Shown: in pieces, positions 1-8,158 of the stretch
Layout: every line of letters starts with the position of its first letter
Position numbering within the stretch: the first letter of the stretch is position 1
NCBI RefSeq assembly: GCF_016901815.1
Contig: NZ_JACSNR010000001.1
Location: 62,001-126,000, forward strand
Direction of reading: 5' to 3'
DNA length: 64,000 nucleotides
From: Hydrogenoanaerobacterium saccharovorans
GTDB taxonomy: Bacteria; Bacillota; Clostridia; Oscillospirales; Ruminococcaceae
The notes under the pieces: generated by a model
Told to the model about the DNA's origin: nothing
Databases searched by the model: none
What the model saw: only the letters and a program-made list of their open reading frames with translations
Program-made: the position numbers and the translations under genes

Positions 1-1
1 C

Positions 2-1054
2 GACTACCCTGAGATTGTTTCAGCTCTCACCTCCCGCAATGCCCTGACCGTCCGGGATGGCATCGCCTCGGATGAACAGGGCCGTCCCACCGGTGAAATC
101 CTGCTGGAGGAAAAGGATATTGTCTCCGCCCAGGCCTCTGGCGACCGGGATACCAACACCATTTCCGTGCGGCTCTCCCTGACCGAGGACGGTCAGAGCA
201 AATTTGATGCCGCCGCTGCCCGGCTGGCTGAGGCCGGACGCAATATCTCCGTCTGGATGGACAACCAGCTCATCTCGGTGATCTACACCCGCAATGAACC
301 AGTGGAGCCGGTCATCACCGGGGAATTCACCGCTGATTCCGCCATCCGTCTGGCTGCGGAAATCAATGCCCGTTCCCTGCCCCTGTCCCTCACCGCTGAG
401 GACTTCTCGGTCATCTCCCCGGCCCAGGGCAGCCAGATGCTCACCACCCTCTGCCGCTCTGCCGGTCTGGGGCTGATCCTGCTGGCTGTGCTCATGCTCG
501 CACTCTACCGTCTGCCCGGCGCTGTGGGCTTGACGGCTCTGGTCATTCAGCTGGAACTCACCCTGGCTGCTTTCACCGGTCTTGTGCCGCTGGTGCAGCC
601 GGTTCAGCTCACCGTGTCGGGACTGCTCGGCATCCTGCTCACCATGGGCTTCGGAGTCAATACCAGCGTCAACACCGCCGAACACATCAAGGCGGAACTC
701 CTGGGCGGCAGGAATCTGGACTACGCAGTCAATCACGGATTCAAGCGCACCTATTCCACCCTGTTCGACGGACATACCACCCTGGTCTTTCTGCTGATCC
801 TGCTCCTGACTGCGGTGAGCGGATTTGTCACCGATCTCACCTGGCTGACCCCTGCCCAGACCCTGGCTGGTCTGCTCCAGGGACAGCAGACTGTGGCTGC
901 CCAGTCGCTGCACTCCTTCTTATATGCTGTGCTGGCTGGAATCGCCGCAAACTATATTTCCTGCAACTGGATCGCCCATTCCATGATGCGGTCCCTGACC
1001 AAATATCCGGCCCTGCGTGACCCGGTGCTGTATGGAGGTGTCCGCCATGATTGA
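2..1054 (+). CDS. secD: Protein translocase subunit SecD, 5' end cut by window edge
   Basis: Membrane subunit that, with SecF, uses the proton motive force to assist late steps of Sec-dependent export. The open frame runs in from base 2 with no start in the window; about 350 residues remain. The visible part has the end of the P1 periplasmic domain (a GEILLEE-like stretch, then a V-R-L-S-L-T strand), followed from about residue 155 by several hydrophobic helices of the RND-like SecD fold. The segment near base 640 (TMGFGVNTSVNTAEHIKAEL) corresponds to the conserved GFAVDANVLIFERIREEL-like TM4 motif. The usual acidic D-x-N is replaced by G-V-N-T, which is unusual. The stop overlaps the secF start by 8 bp, so the pair is translationally coupled. 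The family assignment is strong; proton coupling is uncertain. Confidence 0.85.
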   Translation, partial: DYPEIVSALTSRNALTVRDGIASDEQGRPTGEILLEEKDIVSAQASGDRDTNTISVRLSLTEDGQSKFDAAAARLAEAGRNISVWMDNQLISVIYTRNEPVEPVITGEFTADSAIRLAAEINARSLPLSLTAEDFSVISPAQGSQMLTTLCRSAGLGLILLAVLMLALYRLPGAVGLTALVIQLELTLAAFTGLVPLVQPVQLTVSGLLGILLTMGFGVNTSVNTAEHIKAELLGGRNLDYAVNHGFKRTYSTLFDGHTTLVFLLILLLTAVSGFVTDLTWLTPAQTLAGLLQGQQTVAAQSLHSFLYAVLAGIAANYISCNWIAHSMMRSLTKYPALRDPVLYGGVRHD

Positions 1055-2000
1055 TCTGACCCGGAATCGCCGGAAAATCTTTGCGTTCACCGGACTGTTC
1101 GTCCTGCTCCTGGCTGCGGTGCTGCTGCTCCTGCCGCCGGAGATCTCCCCGGCCCTGGGAGGCGGCGTGGGGCTGGAATACCGCATCCATGCCGTTTTCA
1201 ACGACGAGGAGGAGCAACAGCTTGCCGAGTCCTCACTGATCCAGACCGCTTCGGACACCCTGGGGCTCCCTGTGGAGGGTTCCCTGGTCCCGTCCTCGGC
1301 CCAGGAGAACCTGTGGCTGCTCCAGCTGCGGCTGGACCCCACCGACGAGATCCCATACGATGACTTCCAGGATCTGACCTATGCCCTGATCAACAGCTTC
1401 CCCGGCTGGACCTTCCAGACCACCGCCGGCATCTCCCAGAGCCTGGGTACCGCCGTGCGCTCCACAGTGGACTATCTGCTCTGCCTGATCGTCCTGCTGG
1501 GTATCTCGGCGCTGTATCTGCTTCTGCGCTGCCGCCGGCTCCAGAGCTCCCCTGCCGCCGCTGCCGGAATGCTCGGCATCCTGTTCAGCCTGCTGGGAAT
1601 GTGCGCGCTCTCTGCTCTGGTGGGTGTGGTATTCGACTTCAGCACCATTCTGGCAGCCCTCTCGCTGGTGGTCTTTGCGGTCTATGACATCACCGCTATC
1701 TTTGCCGCCATGGAACGGCATCCCGCTGATTCCGCCGCCGACTGGGCCATGGCTCTGCGGGCCGCCCAGCAGGAACGGGGCCGGGGTCTGATGGTCAACA
1801 CCCTGATGGTGAGCGCAGTCCTGCTGAGCATCACTGTCGGCGCCTATCACAGCGATATGACCGCCCTGACCGCCTTCTCCTTCCCGCTCACAGCGGGGCT
1901 GGCCTTTGCCCTCTATGCCGGGCTGGCTCTGGTGCCGCTGCTGTGGTACGAGTTCCGCTTCGGGCGTGAAATCCGGACAGAACCGGACTCCGCTGAATAG
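1047..2000 (+). CDS. secF: Protein translocase subunit SecF
   Basis: Partner of SecD in the accessory Sec export complex. The protein has 317 residues, within the usual SecF range. An N-terminal helix is followed by a short extracytoplasmic domain with a GLEYRIHAVFN-like strand (the counterpart of the GGT/G-IDFTGG region), then five hydrophobic helices from about residue 150. The ATG at 1047 is preferred because GGAGGTG sits 6 bp upstream; an in-frame TTG/ATG further upstream lacks such a site. It overlaps secD by 8 bp and is followed by a strong terminator. TM4 reads F-A-V-Y-D-I-T-A-I-F-A-A-M-E, keeping an acidic residue in the membrane that SecD seems to have lost. Confidence 0.85.
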   Translation: MIDLTRNRRKIFAFTGLFVLLLAAVLLLLPPEISPALGGGVGLEYRIHAVFNDEEEQQLAESSLIQTASDTLGLPVEGSLVPSSAQENLWLLQLRLDPTDEIPYDDFQDLTYALINSFPGWTFQTTAGISQSLGTAVRSTVDYLLCLIVLLGISALYLLLRCRRLQSSPAAAAGMLGILFSLLGMCALSALVGVVFDFSTILAALSLVVFAVYDITAIFAAMERHPADSAADWAMALRAAQQERGRGLMVNTLMVSAVLLSITVGAYHSDMTALTAFSFPLTAGLAFALYAGLALVPLLWYEFRFGREIRTEPDSAE

Positions 2001-2011
2001 CCTTTCTGCAA

Positions 2012-2040
2012 CAGACCTCCCTTTGGGGGTCTGTTTTTTA
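2012..2040 (+). terminator. Rho-independent terminator of secDF
   Basis: A 9-bp stem (one G-U pair) with a CTTT loop at 2012-2033 is followed by six T residues, 11 bp after the secF stop. The 330 bp after it (2041-2372) hold no gene that I can support. They are AT-rich with an imperfect inverted repeat GGTACAAAATGTTACC at 2339-2354, just upstream of the next promoter and possibly an operator. Confidence 0.9.
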
Positions 2041-2372
2041 TTGCCCTGGATTTGTTCAGTTTGCCGGAAATGATGCAGAATCTCCCTGAAAAAGCACCTT
2101 CCGGCCCGTATTTCATGCAGGAACGCACCTCTGACAATGGCTGCCATTCATAAAACTTATGGATACCCATTGATGGTCAGCATACCTTAAACATCTTATC
2201 AGACCGCATTCAATAGATGTTTATTTGAAGTTTTAATGATTTTCGCAAATAAAAGTTTTTGGTACATTTGGCTTGTTCTGCCATTTTTTCTACATTTTGC
2301 ACAAGCATTTTTAACTTTAGCGATGTAAATCGTGCGTAGGTACAAAATGTTACCAAAGTATGAAAAAAGATA

Positions 2373-2401
2373 GTGACAAACCCACGCTTTAGTGATATAG
2401 T
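2373..2401 (+). promoter_or_regulatory. Sigma-A promoter of the transporter gene
   Basis: GTGACA (2373-2378), a 17-bp spacer and TATAGT (2396-2401). It lies 33 bp before the ATG at 2434, which has an AAGGAGGT site at 2420-2427. Confidence 0.65.
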
Positions 2402-2433
2402 GTAAGAAAATCTTTTTTGAAGGAGGTTATGAG

Positions 2434-3657
2434 ATGGAAAACTTGTGGACACCACTTTTCTCCCTGACTGTGTTTCTGATTGTATTCGCAGTGGGAGACG
2501 TAGTCTCATACAAAACCAAAGGTCTGATATCTGGAATTATTATCGCGGCTGTCGTGTACATCGCAGGATATTGGACCGGCATCATTCCCACAGACTCGGT
2601 CGCGTCCACCGGGATGCCGACCATGCTGACAGCATTTATGATTCCGCTGCTGCTGGTTAACCTCGGTACATCGATCAGTATTTCCCAGTTGCTCTCGGAA
2701 TGGAAGACAGTGGCCATCGCTCTAATCGGTCTCGTTGGTCTGGCACTGATCTCCTTTACAGTGAGCAGCATGCTGTTCACAAGAGAGTACGCTCTTAGCG
2801 CCTCCTCTCCCATCGCCGGCGGTACCATCGCGGCGATCATCACCAATGAAGCGGCTGTCGCAGCCGGCAAGCCGGAATATGGCGCCTTCGCCATGCTGGT
2901 TGTATCCTTCCAGATGTTCATTGGTATGCCCGTTTCGTCCTTCATGCTCAAGAAGGAATCCGAGCGTCTGCTCAACAACAAGCACCTGCTTGCCATTGGT
3001 CCTTCCGATGTGATGATGGACACTGAAAAGAAAAAGAAGTTCAGCATCCATCTGATGGGTGATGGTCCGGTTCAGTACCAGACCACTGCTATCATCTGCA
3101 TGCGTGTTGCAATCATTGCAATCATTGCTTACTTCATCTCCAACCTGACCATTATCCCCGGTTCCAACCCCACCAACTACTACCTGAACCCCAATGTAGC
3201 TTACCTGCTGTTCGGTATCGTCTTTGGTGAAGTTGGCTTCCTGGTTAAGAACGGCCTCCAGAAGGCTGGTCTGTATGGCTTTACCATGCTGTGCCTCTAC
3301 TCGCTGACCCCCAACAGCTTCACTTCGGTTACTCCCGAATCCCTGCTGGACATGGTGATCCCGCTGGTAGGCACCCTGGTATTCGGTGCCATCGGTATTG
3401 CCATCTTCTCGGTAATTGCCGGTAAATTCCTGGGCTACTCGGTTTACATGTCGATCGCAATCGGTATGTGCGCTCTGATGGGCTATCCCGGTACCCAGAT
3501 CGTTACCGATGATGTAGTCAATGCTCTGAGTGCCTCTTCGGAGGAAAAGGCTGCTGTTTCCAATGTACTGCTCCCCAGAATGCTGGTTGGCGGCTTCACA
3601 ACAGTATCCATCGCTTCGGTAATATTCGCCGGCATCATCACTCCCCTTATCTTCTAA
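2434..3657 (+). CDS. Polytopic membrane protein, probable secondary transporter
   Basis: 407 residues, almost entirely hydrophobic, with roughly ten to twelve predicted membrane helices in two halves. Helix-loop-helix stretches rich in Gly and small residues, such as S-P-I-A-G-G-T-I-A-A-I near residue 125 and M-G-Y-P-G-T-Q-I-V near 353, resemble re-entrant loops of Na+/glutamate symporter-like (GltS) or related ion-coupled carriers. No signature proves a substrate. It is followed after 72 bp, across a terminator-like hairpin, by an amidohydrolase on the same strand, so the carrier may import that enzyme's substrate; this is inference from context. Start chosen from AAGGAGGT 6 bp upstream. It could equally be an uncharacterised transporter family. 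Confidence 0.7.
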   Translation: MENLWTPLFSLTVFLIVFAVGDVVSYKTKGLISGIIIAAVVYIAGYWTGIIPTDSVASTGMPTMLTAFMIPLLLVNLGTSISISQLLSEWKTVAIALIGLVGLALISFTVSSMLFTREYALSASSPIAGGTIAAIITNEAAVAAGKPEYGAFAMLVVSFQMFIGMPVSSFMLKKESERLLNNKHLLAIGPSDVMMDTEKKKKFSIHLMGDGPVQYQTTAIICMRVAIIAIIAYFISNLTIIPGSNPTNYYLNPNVAYLLFGIVFGEVGFLVKNGLQKAGLYGFTMLCLYSLTPNSFTSVTPESLLDMVIPLVGTLVFGAIGIAIFSVIAGKFLGYSVYMSIAIGMCALMGYPGTQIVTDDVVNALSASSEEKAAVSNVLLPRMLVGGFTTVSIASVIFAGIITPLIF

Positions 3658-3676
3658 AATTCAATACCACAAATTT

Positions 3677-3710
3677 CAGGGAAACTGCAGCTGTGCGGTT
3701 TCCCTGTTTT
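3677..3710 (+). terminator. Intercistronic terminator-like hairpin
   Basis: CAGGGAAAC (3677-3685) pairs perfectly with GTTTCCCTG (3698-3706) and is followed by TTTT. It sits 20 bp after the transporter stop and just before the RBS of the amidohydrolase. With only four T residues, partial read-through is likely, giving less enzyme than transporter. Confidence 0.7.
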
Positions 3711-3729
3711 GAAAAGGAGAATCCATATC

Positions 3730-4941
3730 ATGAAAAAAGTAATCAAATGCGGTCAGTTCTTCGATTCCAATACTGGTAAGGTTCTCAAGGACATTGCCGT
3801 TGTCATTGACGGAAACAAGATCACAGAAGTGGCTCCTGCTGCCGATGTATGCTGCAAGGACGCTGAAGTGATCGATCTCTCGGGCAAGTTTGTAATGCCT
3901 GGCCTGATCGATGCCCATGTGCACATCAACATGAACGGCGAGGCTTCCATGCAGTATGCTGTCACCAGCGACGCTACTGCAGCCATCAACTCCATGATCT
4001 ATGCCCAGCGTGACCTGATGGCTGGCTTCACCACCCTGCGTGATGAAGGCGCCCAGGGCTATTCTGATGTGGCTGTCCGGGATGCCATCAATGCCGGCAA
4101 GATCGTCGGTCCCCGCATCTCCTGCTCCGGTGAGGCCATCGGAGGCACCGGCGGTCATGCCGACTCCCACTTCCTGCCCTGCGTAACCGGCAAGCATGCC
4201 TTCGGTCAGATCATCGACGGCCCGGATGCCGGACGCAAGGCTGCCCGTACCGCTTTCAAGTATGGCGCTGACCAGATCAAGATCATGGCAACCGGCGGCG
4301 TAATGTCCTTCGGCGACGAGCCCGGCGCTCCCGAGCTGACCTATGAGGAGATGAAGGCTATCATTGATGTGGCTGCCTCCAAGGGCAAGATCACCTCTGC
4401 CCATGCCCATGGCGCTGAGGGCATCAAAATCGCTGTCCGGGCCGGCATCACCTCCATCGAGCACGGCATGCTCATGGACGAGGAGTGCATGGATATGATG
4501 GCAGAGCATGGCACCTACCTGATCCCCACCATTATTGCCGCCCACAACATCGTAGTCAACGGCGTTGCCTCCGGTATCCCCGCCTGGGCTGTGGAGAAGG
4601 CAGAGCGCTGCCTGGAAAACCACTACGAGAACCTGAAGAAGTGCATGGCAAAGGGCGTCAAGATCGGCTTCGGTACTGATACCGGTACTCCCTTCAACCG
4701 GCACGGCGAACAGGCCTTTGAATTCGAACTGATGAAGAAGGCCGGCTTCACCACCGAATACATTCTCCAGGCTGCCACCCGCATCAACGCTGAAATGATG
4801 AAGATGGATAAGCAGATCGGCACCATCGAAGCCGGCAAGCTGGCTGATATTGTTGCCTTTGATGCCTCTCCCATGGACGACATCAAGGTGATGGCAAACT
4901 GCTCCTTTGTTATGAAGGGTGGCGTAGTCTACAAGGGCTGA
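3730..4941 (+). CDS. Amidohydrolase, imidazolonepropionase/prolidase-like
   Basis: Metal-dependent hydrolase of the amidohydrolase superfamily, 403 residues, cytoplasmic. The landmarks appear in order: D-A-H-V-H metal ligands near residue 65; a Q-I-K-I-M-A-T-G-G strand whose Lys is the likely carboxylated metal bridge near 190; H in S-A-H-A-H-G near 225 and S-I-E-H-G near 245; and the catalytic Asp in F-G-T-D-T-G-T near 315. The layout matches the Xaa-Pro dipeptidase-like/imidazolonepropionase-related branch, but the histidine-utilisation neighbours of true HutI are absent. The substrate is unknown; a dipeptide or N-acyl amino acid brought in by the upstream transporter is a reasonable guess. 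ATG 3730 is chosen because AAGGAGA lies 9 bp upstream; a TTG 21 bp earlier has no site. Confidence 0.82.
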   Translation: MKKVIKCGQFFDSNTGKVLKDIAVVIDGNKITEVAPAADVCCKDAEVIDLSGKFVMPGLIDAHVHINMNGEASMQYAVTSDATAAINSMIYAQRDLMAGFTTLRDEGAQGYSDVAVRDAINAGKIVGPRISCSGEAIGGTGGHADSHFLPCVTGKHAFGQIIDGPDAGRKAARTAFKYGADQIKIMATGGVMSFGDEPGAPELTYEEMKAIIDVAASKGKITSAHAHGAEGIKIAVRAGITSIEHGMLMDEECMDMMAEHGTYLIPTIIAAHNIVVNGVASGIPAWAVEKAERCLENHYENLKKCMAKGVKIGFGTDTGTPFNRHGEQAFEFELMKKAGFTTEYILQAATRINAEMMKMDKQIGTIEAGKLADIVAFDASPMDDIKVMANCSFVMKGGVVYKG

Positions 4942-4972
4942 TCCCCATTCCGCTGACCCGGATTCCAGAAAC

Positions 4973-5004
4973 AAAAGTCCCGCTCCACGGCGGGACTTTT
5001 TCTT
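4973..5004 (+). terminator. Rho-independent terminator
   Basis: AAAAGTCCCG (4973-4982) pairs with CGGGACTTTT (4991-5000) and T residues follow. It closes the transporter/amidohydrolase unit. Confidence 0.92.
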
Positions 5005-5149
5005 TTGCAAAGCAAAAGGGTGATTTATGTATTATACGATTCCATATCTTTTTTCGGGCAGAAAACAAAATTCCCGCAATGTAAAGTAGTATCATAGCAA
5101 AATTTGCAATTCCTATTTCGTATATATATCCAAAATTCGCGAATATTTA

Positions 5150-5177
5150 TTGAATTTTTCATAAATAGTTCTATGAT
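5150..5177 (+). promoter_or_regulatory. Sigma-A promoter of APC permease, long leader
   Basis: TTGAAT (5150-5155), 16-bp spacer, TATGAT (5172-5177). The leader of about 105 nt before the ATG holds a short ACAGC/GCTGT hairpin followed by TTTT (about 5250-5270). It could act as a weak attenuator; no known riboswitch class was recognised in it. Confidence 0.5.
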
Positions 5178-5291
5178 GTCAGATAGTTAGAAATGCTAAA
5201 TCCTTCTATTCCTGTATTGTTCTTACAATCTGTGATTTTGCTGCTTCATACAGCTTTCGGGCTGTGTTTTATACTGAAGAAGGTTCTATGT

Positions 5292-6650
5292 ATGGAAAAG
5301 GAAGGTAAACAACTTGGCCTGTTTGACATCTTCTGTCTGGGCCTCGGAGGTGCCATCGGTTCTGGTACCTTCGTCATGATGGGCTCCGGTATTGCTGCTA
5401 CCGGTCGTTCCATCTTCATCTCTGTCGCCTTCGGCTGTCTGTTCATGCTCACGGCGTATTTCTTCCATGTGGTTATGAGCTCCATGTTCGTCCTCGAGGG
5501 CGGCGACTATGATATGAAGGCTATGCTCTTCAATCCCACCCTTACCGGTGTAAGCGCCATATTTACCATGATGGGCGGTATCGGCTTCGCCATGTACGGC
5601 GGCGCCATCTCGGACTACGCCTCCATGGTATTCCCGGTCATCGGCGAATACACCAAGCTGGTCGGTGTCGGCATCATCACCCTGTTCTTTGCCGCCACCA
5701 TCAAGGGCTCCAGCTTCGTTTCCAAGATCAACAATGTGATGACAGTCGTTCTGATCGCATCCATCGCCCTGTTCGTTATCATGGGCCTGCCCAAGGTTCA
5801 GCCCGGCTTCTTTGATCTGGACGGCATGTTCGCCGGCGGTGCTTCCGGCTTCATCGTATCCCTGTCCATCATGGCCTTCGCCTGCCAGGGTACTACCATG
5901 TCCCCCATCGCCATGATGTCGGTCACCAAGAACTCCAAGCGCACTATCCCGCTGGGCGTACTGCTCATCACAGTCTGCCTGGCTCTGATCTACGGTCTGA
6001 TGGCTGTGGTTGCTGCCGGTGTTCTCCCCATCGAACAGGTCGCAAACAAGAACCTGGCTCTGGTTGCCCAGGCCATCTTCCCCAACTGGCTCTATGTGAT
6101 CTTCATCATCGGCGGCGCGGTATTTACCATCGCCACCTCGCTGATCAGCGGTATCGCCATGATGCGTTACCCGGCAATGCGGGTTGCACAGGACGGCTGG
6201 CTGCCTGACTTCTTCAAAATGACCACCAAGAGCGGCTATCCCTGGGTGATTCAGCTCACCTTCTATCTGTTCTCCATTCTGCCGATCATCTTCGGATTCA
6301 GCCTGGATTCCATCGTCTCGCTGACCATGATCCCGTCGATGCTCATGTGCTTCGCACAGAATATCTCGCTGATCAAGATCGTCAAGAAGTTCCCCAAGCA
6401 GTGGAATGAAAGTGTCATCCATATGCCCACTCCCATCTTCAATGTGCTCTGCGTCATCGCTGGTATCTGCGACCTGATCGTTGCCTACAACCTGTTCGTT
6501 ACCATGGATCTGACCGGTATGCTGCTGGTTGTTGCCATGTGCGTTGTCTGCGTTGTAATCGCTCTGATCCGTCTGAAGTCCGGTGCCATCGACCTGCAGG
6601 CTCTGGAAAACAGAAAGCAGGCTGTTATGGACGAGGCTGCCAACTCCTGA
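5292..6650 (+). CDS. APC-superfamily amino acid permease
   Basis: Probable amino acid or amine transporter of the APC superfamily, 452 residues with about twelve membrane helices. The first helix has the family's unwound G[10 protein letters not shown] motif near residues 18-28. The C-terminal tail after residue 435 is hydrophilic. The ATG at 5292 follows GAAGAAGG by 8 bp; upstream in-frame codons lie in the leader and have no RBS. It is transcribed alone, between its own promoter and a strong terminator. Substrate cannot be told from sequence; proximity to two hydrolase genes suggests amino acid uptake or exchange. Confidence 0.85.
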   Translation: MEKEGKQLGLFDIFCLGLGGAIGSGTFVMMGSGIAATGRSIFISVAFGCLFMLTAYFFHVVMSSMFVLEGGDYDMKAMLFNPTLTGVSAIFTMMGGIGFAMYGGAISDYASMVFPVIGEYTKLVGVGIITLFFAATIKGSSFVSKINNVMTVVLIASIALFVIMGLPKVQPGFFDLDGMFAGGASGFIVSLSIMAFACQGTTMSPIAMMSVTKNSKRTIPLGVLLITVCLALIYGLMAVVAAGVLPIEQVANKNLALVAQAIFPNWLYVIFIIGGAVFTIATSLISGIAMMRYPAMRVAQDGWLPDFFKMTTKSGYPWVIQLTFYLFSILPIIFGFSLDSIVSLTMIPSMLMCFAQNISLIKIVKKFPKQWNESVIHMPTPIFNVLCVIAGICDLIVAYNLFVTMDLTGMLLVVAMCVVCVVIALIRLKSGAIDLQALENRKQAVMDEAANS

Positions 6651-6663
6651 TCCTCCCTTACTC

Positions 6664-6700
6664 AAAAAAGCGTCGGTATCTGCACCGGCGCTTTTTTATT
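6664..6700 (+). terminator. Rho-independent terminator
   Basis: AAAAAAGCGTCGG (6664-6676) pairs with CCGGCGCTTTTTT (6685-6697) with one G-U pair, an 8-nt loop and a T tract. Confidence 0.93.
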
Positions 6701-6787
6701 TTGGGTGATAAGCTGCTTTTCGGCATGAATGCCTTTCTCCCATCCGGAATAGAATGGAATGTGACTGTCTGGAAAGGAGGAACCATC

Positions 6788-7825
6788 ATGTTCTATTGCA
6801 ACAGGCACTGTCCTGACTGCCCGTACTGTGCCCCTCTGCACCCCTCCGGGCCATACAACGCTCCCACTGGTCCGACTGGCCCGACCGGACCCACTGGCCC
6901 CACTGGTCCACCGGGACCTGCAGGCAGGCTCGGATTCCCTGGCCCCACAGGCGCAACCGGGCCGACTGGAGCTGCCGGACTTACCGGCGCCACTGGTCCC
7001 ACAGGAGCAGCAGGTGTAACCGGCCCGGCTGGCCCTATCGGAGCGACCGGCCCCACCGGAGCTATTGGGCCCACAGGCATGGCAGGCCCCACTGGCCCAA
7101 CCGGTCCCACCGGCGTGACCGGGCCTCCGGGACCCGCCGGACGGCTGGGGCTCCCCGGGCCGACCGGGGCAACCGGCCCGACCGGAGCGACCGGCCTTGC
7201 TGGAGCTGCCGGGCCTGCGGGTGCGGCAGGGCCGACCGGTCCCACCGGGGCTGCGGGGGCCACTGGTCCCACGGGTGCAACCGGAGCAGCCGGACCCACC
7301 GGCCCTGCCGGGGCACCGGGAGCCACTGGCCCGACCGGTCCGGCAGGATCTTCAGGAGAACCCGGGGCTCCGGGCCCCACCGGGCCAACCGGGCCCTCGG
7401 TGGATGTCCCGGACAATGTATTTGCGTCCTTCCACAACGCCGAATACTCCCTGCAGCAGAATTCGCTGATTCCGCTGGTGCAGTCGGTTCCGGATACCAC
7501 CGGCAACATCACCTTGTCCGACCCGGAGCACATCGGGCTGGAGCCGGGCTACTACCTGATCTCCTACAAGGTATCCGGGCTGTTCTCCACGCCGAATTAT
7601 ATGCAGATCACACCCAGCTATAACGGAACGGCACACCTGGAAACCGGGGTGTATTTCGCGACCAACGCCGATGGTTCCAGTGCCTGCGGATCGTCCCATT
7701 TCATCATCCGCGCACCGGCTTCCACCATTCTTACGCTGAACTACTCCGGCTCCGCCGTCCGCTGTGACCCGGCAAAAAAGAGGACTCTCCCCATCCGGGG
7801 ACAGTCCTCTTTTTCTGTACAATGA
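6788..7825 (+). CDS. Collagen-like Gly-X-Thr repeat surface protein
   Basis: 345 residues. A Cys-rich head (Cys 4, 8, 11 and 14) is followed by 59 uninterrupted Gly-X-Y triplets (about residues 28-204, mostly GPT, GAT and GAA), then a globular tail of about 130 residues. The layout resembles BclA-type exosporium proteins, whose collagen stalk carries a C1q/TNF-like trimerising head. A block containing [10 protein letters not shown] occurs twice in the stalk, so part of it arose by internal duplication. Start: AAAGGAGG 7 bp upstream of ATG 6788. The last 17 codons run through a perfect terminator hairpin (7774-7815), so the original C-terminus may have been shorter. A spore or cell-surface location is inferred from the family; no signal peptide is visible. 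Confidence 0.85.
   Translation: MFYCNRHCPDCPYCAPLHPSGPYNAPTGPTGPTGPTGPTGPPGPAGRLGFPGPTGATGPTGAAGLTGATGPTGAAGVTGPAGPIGATGPTGAIGPTGMAGPTGPTGPTGVTGPPGPAGRLGLPGPTGATGPTGATGLAGAAGPAGAAGPTGPTGAAGATGPTGATGAAGPTGPAGAPGATGPTGPAGSSGEPGAPGPTGPTGPSVDVPDNVFASFHNAEYSLQQNSLIPLVQSVPDTTGNITLSDPEHIGLEPGYYLISYKVSGLFSTPNYMQITPSYNGTAHLETGVYFATNADGSSACGSSHFIIRAPASTILTLNYSGSAVRCDPAKKRTLPIRGQSSFSVQ
6869..7399 (+). repeat. Collagen triplet repeat region, 59 x 9 bp
   Basis: Fifty-nine consecutive 9-bp units encode Gly-X-Y with no interruption. The units are degenerate at third positions (GGT, GGC, GGA, GGG all used), which lowers slippage compared with a perfect repeat. Confidence 0.95.
7774..7815 (+). terminator. 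Terminator inside the 3' end of the collagen-like frame
   Basis: AAAAAGAGGACT (7775-7786) pairs with AGTCCTCTTTTT (7803-7814), and an inner TCCCC/GGGGA stem closes on an ATCC loop. It is a strong rho-independent hairpin, yet the collagen-like stop codon lies 8 bp after it. Confidence 0.92.
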
Positions 7826-7860
7826 AAAAATCCTGCTCCAACCAAAGTCAGAACAGGATT
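7825..7860 (-). terminator. Terminator of tRNA-Ala copy 1
   Basis: On the minus strand AATCCTG and CAGGATT (7829-7835 and 7854-7860) pair around an 18-nt loop, followed by T residues. It lies 4 bp downstream of the tRNA 3' end. Confidence 0.75.
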
Positions 7861-7864
7861 ATTG

Positions 7865-7940
<76 letters not shown>

Positions 7941-7970
7941 ACAGGTGATACACGAATCAAGTGCTTTATT

Positions 7971-7999
7971 ATAATACCAGACCTCCCGCTGTTTGTCAA
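7971..7999 (-). promoter_or_regulatory. Sigma-A promoter of tRNA-Ala copy 1
   Basis: On the minus strand TTGACA (7994-7999), 17-bp spacer, TATTAT (7971-7976), 30 bp upstream of the mature tRNA. The rest of 7941-8158 shows no other gene. Confidence 0.85.
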
Positions 8000-8158
8000 G
8001 GGTCATTTCTGCTTTTTTGAGAGATTTACAGAATGCGGTCTTTTTTCCTCTATTTTCTCAAAATATTAACCAGTTAACATACTTTTCTATGAAAATTTGC
8101 TAAATTCAAGGTGATTGATGGCATGATCCATATAGTTTTCGATCAAGGAGGCCGTATT

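Noticed and set aside
6869-7399. Possible CRISPR or satellite array
   Set aside because: The 9-bp periodicity is codon-level collagen repetition with no spacers.
6793-7533. Pro/Val/Gly-rich minus-strand frame opposite the collagen stalk
   Set aside because: A mirror of the Gly-X-Y repeat; no RBS and no independent support.
8074-8102. TTAACA with a downstream TGCTAA as a promoter for the M20 peptidase
   Set aside because: The -10 is too weak to support; the true promoter was not identified.
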